NCBI GenBank assembly: GCA_963693305.1
Contig: OY855909.1
Location: 4,700,241-4,764,240 of the forward strand
From: Meandrina meandrites
Taxonomy: Eukaryota > Cnidaria > Anthozoa > Scleractinia > Meandrinidae
Direction of reading: 5' to 3'
Length of the DNA stretch: 64,000 bases
The notes below the pieces were generated by a model that was not told the DNA's origin, did not search any database, and was given only the letters and a program-made list of their open reading frames with translations. Made by a program: the position numbers and the translations under genes. Below, piece after piece: positions 63,869 to 64,000 of the stretch. Each line of letters starts with the position of its first letter. Within the stretch, counting starts at the first letter, position 1.

Positions 63869-64000
63869 ATGGATGCCAAACTCGCAAAGATATACTATAG
63901 CCCTGGGGGCTACTGGAAAGGTTTTGCTGCAATCAAAAAATTAGCCGAAGCTGCCAAGGTACCAGAAGAAACCACAAAAAAGTGGCTGTTCAAGCAAGCA
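63869..64000 (+). CDS. Retroviral-type (rve) integrase, N-terminal 44 codons, cut by window end
   Basis: ATG at 63869 opens MDAKLAKIYYSPGGYWKGFA, then AAKVPEETTKKWLFKQA to the window edge. A Tyr-Tyr start followed by a helix-turn-helix-like segment is the usual N-terminus of Polinton integrases and of the C. elegans F54H12.3 type transposon-derived protein. The catalytic DDE core would lie to the right. This gene is the main link of the region to the Polinton/Maverick group. Confidence 0.7.
   Translation, partial: MDAKLAKIYYSPGGYWKGFAAIKKLAEAAKVPEETTKKWLFKQA

Larger units (their letters stand above)
53330..64000 (+). mobile_element. Polinton/Maverick- or adintovirus-like endogenous DNA virus, right end outside window
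   Basis: This region holds a probable double-jelly-roll capsid protein, an A32-like packaging ATPase next to it, a probable minor capsid protein, several small membrane proteins and the start of an rve-type integrase. Genes are intronless, tightly spaced and all open, on both strands. The left limit is taken at the point where the Gypsy RT frame is interrupted by a large palindrome; the first bases read AGGACACACATAT, and Polinton termini usually begin with AG. No terminal repeat partner, DNA polymerase B or adenain-like protease is seen; these may lie beyond 64,000. Virus-type assignment rests on gene content, not on a search. Confidence 0.8.

Noticed and set aside
53330..64000. Bacterial or phage contamination as the source of the dense gene block
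   Set aside because: It is joined to a Gypsy element and shares AT-rich leaders and an rve integrase typical of metazoan Polintons; no ribosome binding sites are evident.

Overview
The window reads as nuclear DNA of an invertebrate, most likely an anthozoan cnidarian such as a coral or sea anemone. The evidence is spliced genes with GT-AG introns, a full metazoan-type Dicer, tRNA-derived SINEs, many MITE-like fold-back elements, long satellites, a Ty3/Gypsy relic, and a Polinton-like endogenous DNA virus whose hypothetical genes belong to families common in cnidarian genomes. The species call is inference.

Region 1 (about 0.7-19.2 kb, minus strand) is one complete Dicer gene. Twelve exons can be placed with compatible GT-AG junctions and phases, giving about 1,617 residues: DExD/H helicase, helicase C, Dicer dimerisation (DUF283), platform/PAZ, RNase IIIa, RNase IIIb and a C-terminal dsRBD. 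Its introns hold much repeat DNA. The most striking is a 2.5 kb array of a 40-bp unit (7.6-10.07 kb) that is a reiteration of the 3' end of exon 5 plus its own splice donor. Other intronic repeats are a TTAA-flanked palindromic element (13.2-15.8 kb), a MITE with 9-bp target duplications (16.4 kb) and SINE relics.

Region 2 (18.2-22.4 kb and 36.2-40.45 kb) is a direct segmental duplication of the Dicer 5' end and its upstream flank. The second copy keeps Dicer exon 1 and a 3'-truncated exon 2, so it can encode at most a helicase fragment. Between the two copies lie a 5 kb satellite of about 64 bp per unit with higher-order structure and a SINE insertion (25.1-30.1 kb), and a two-exon gene for a DRE-TIM metallolyase-like enzyme with a C-terminal EF-hand (30.3-32.6 kb).

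Region 3 (40.5-53.3 kb) is transposon-rich: a TTAA-flanked element inside a serine-rich open frame, a frameshifted cnidarian-type hypothetical gene, a broken gene combining a transposase-like C-terminus with a cysteine-protease-like domain, a second copy of the 9-bp-TSD MITE, and a decayed Ty3/Gypsy element (RT, RNase H, integrase, 3' LTR).

Region 4 (about 53.3-64.0 kb, open at the right edge) is the most interesting part: a largely intact Polinton/Maverick- or adintovirus-like virus. It starts at a 73-bp-arm palindrome that interrupts the Gypsy reverse transcriptase. It carries a probable double-jelly-roll major capsid protein, an A32/FtsK-like packaging ATPase directly downstream, a probable minor capsid protein, at least six proteins with hydrophobic membrane segments, and the first 44 codons of a retroviral-type (rve) integrase cut by the window end. 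Frames are intact, intergenic gaps are short, and small palindromes recur just after stop codons. No DNA polymerase or protease is visible; these would lie beyond 64,000 if present.
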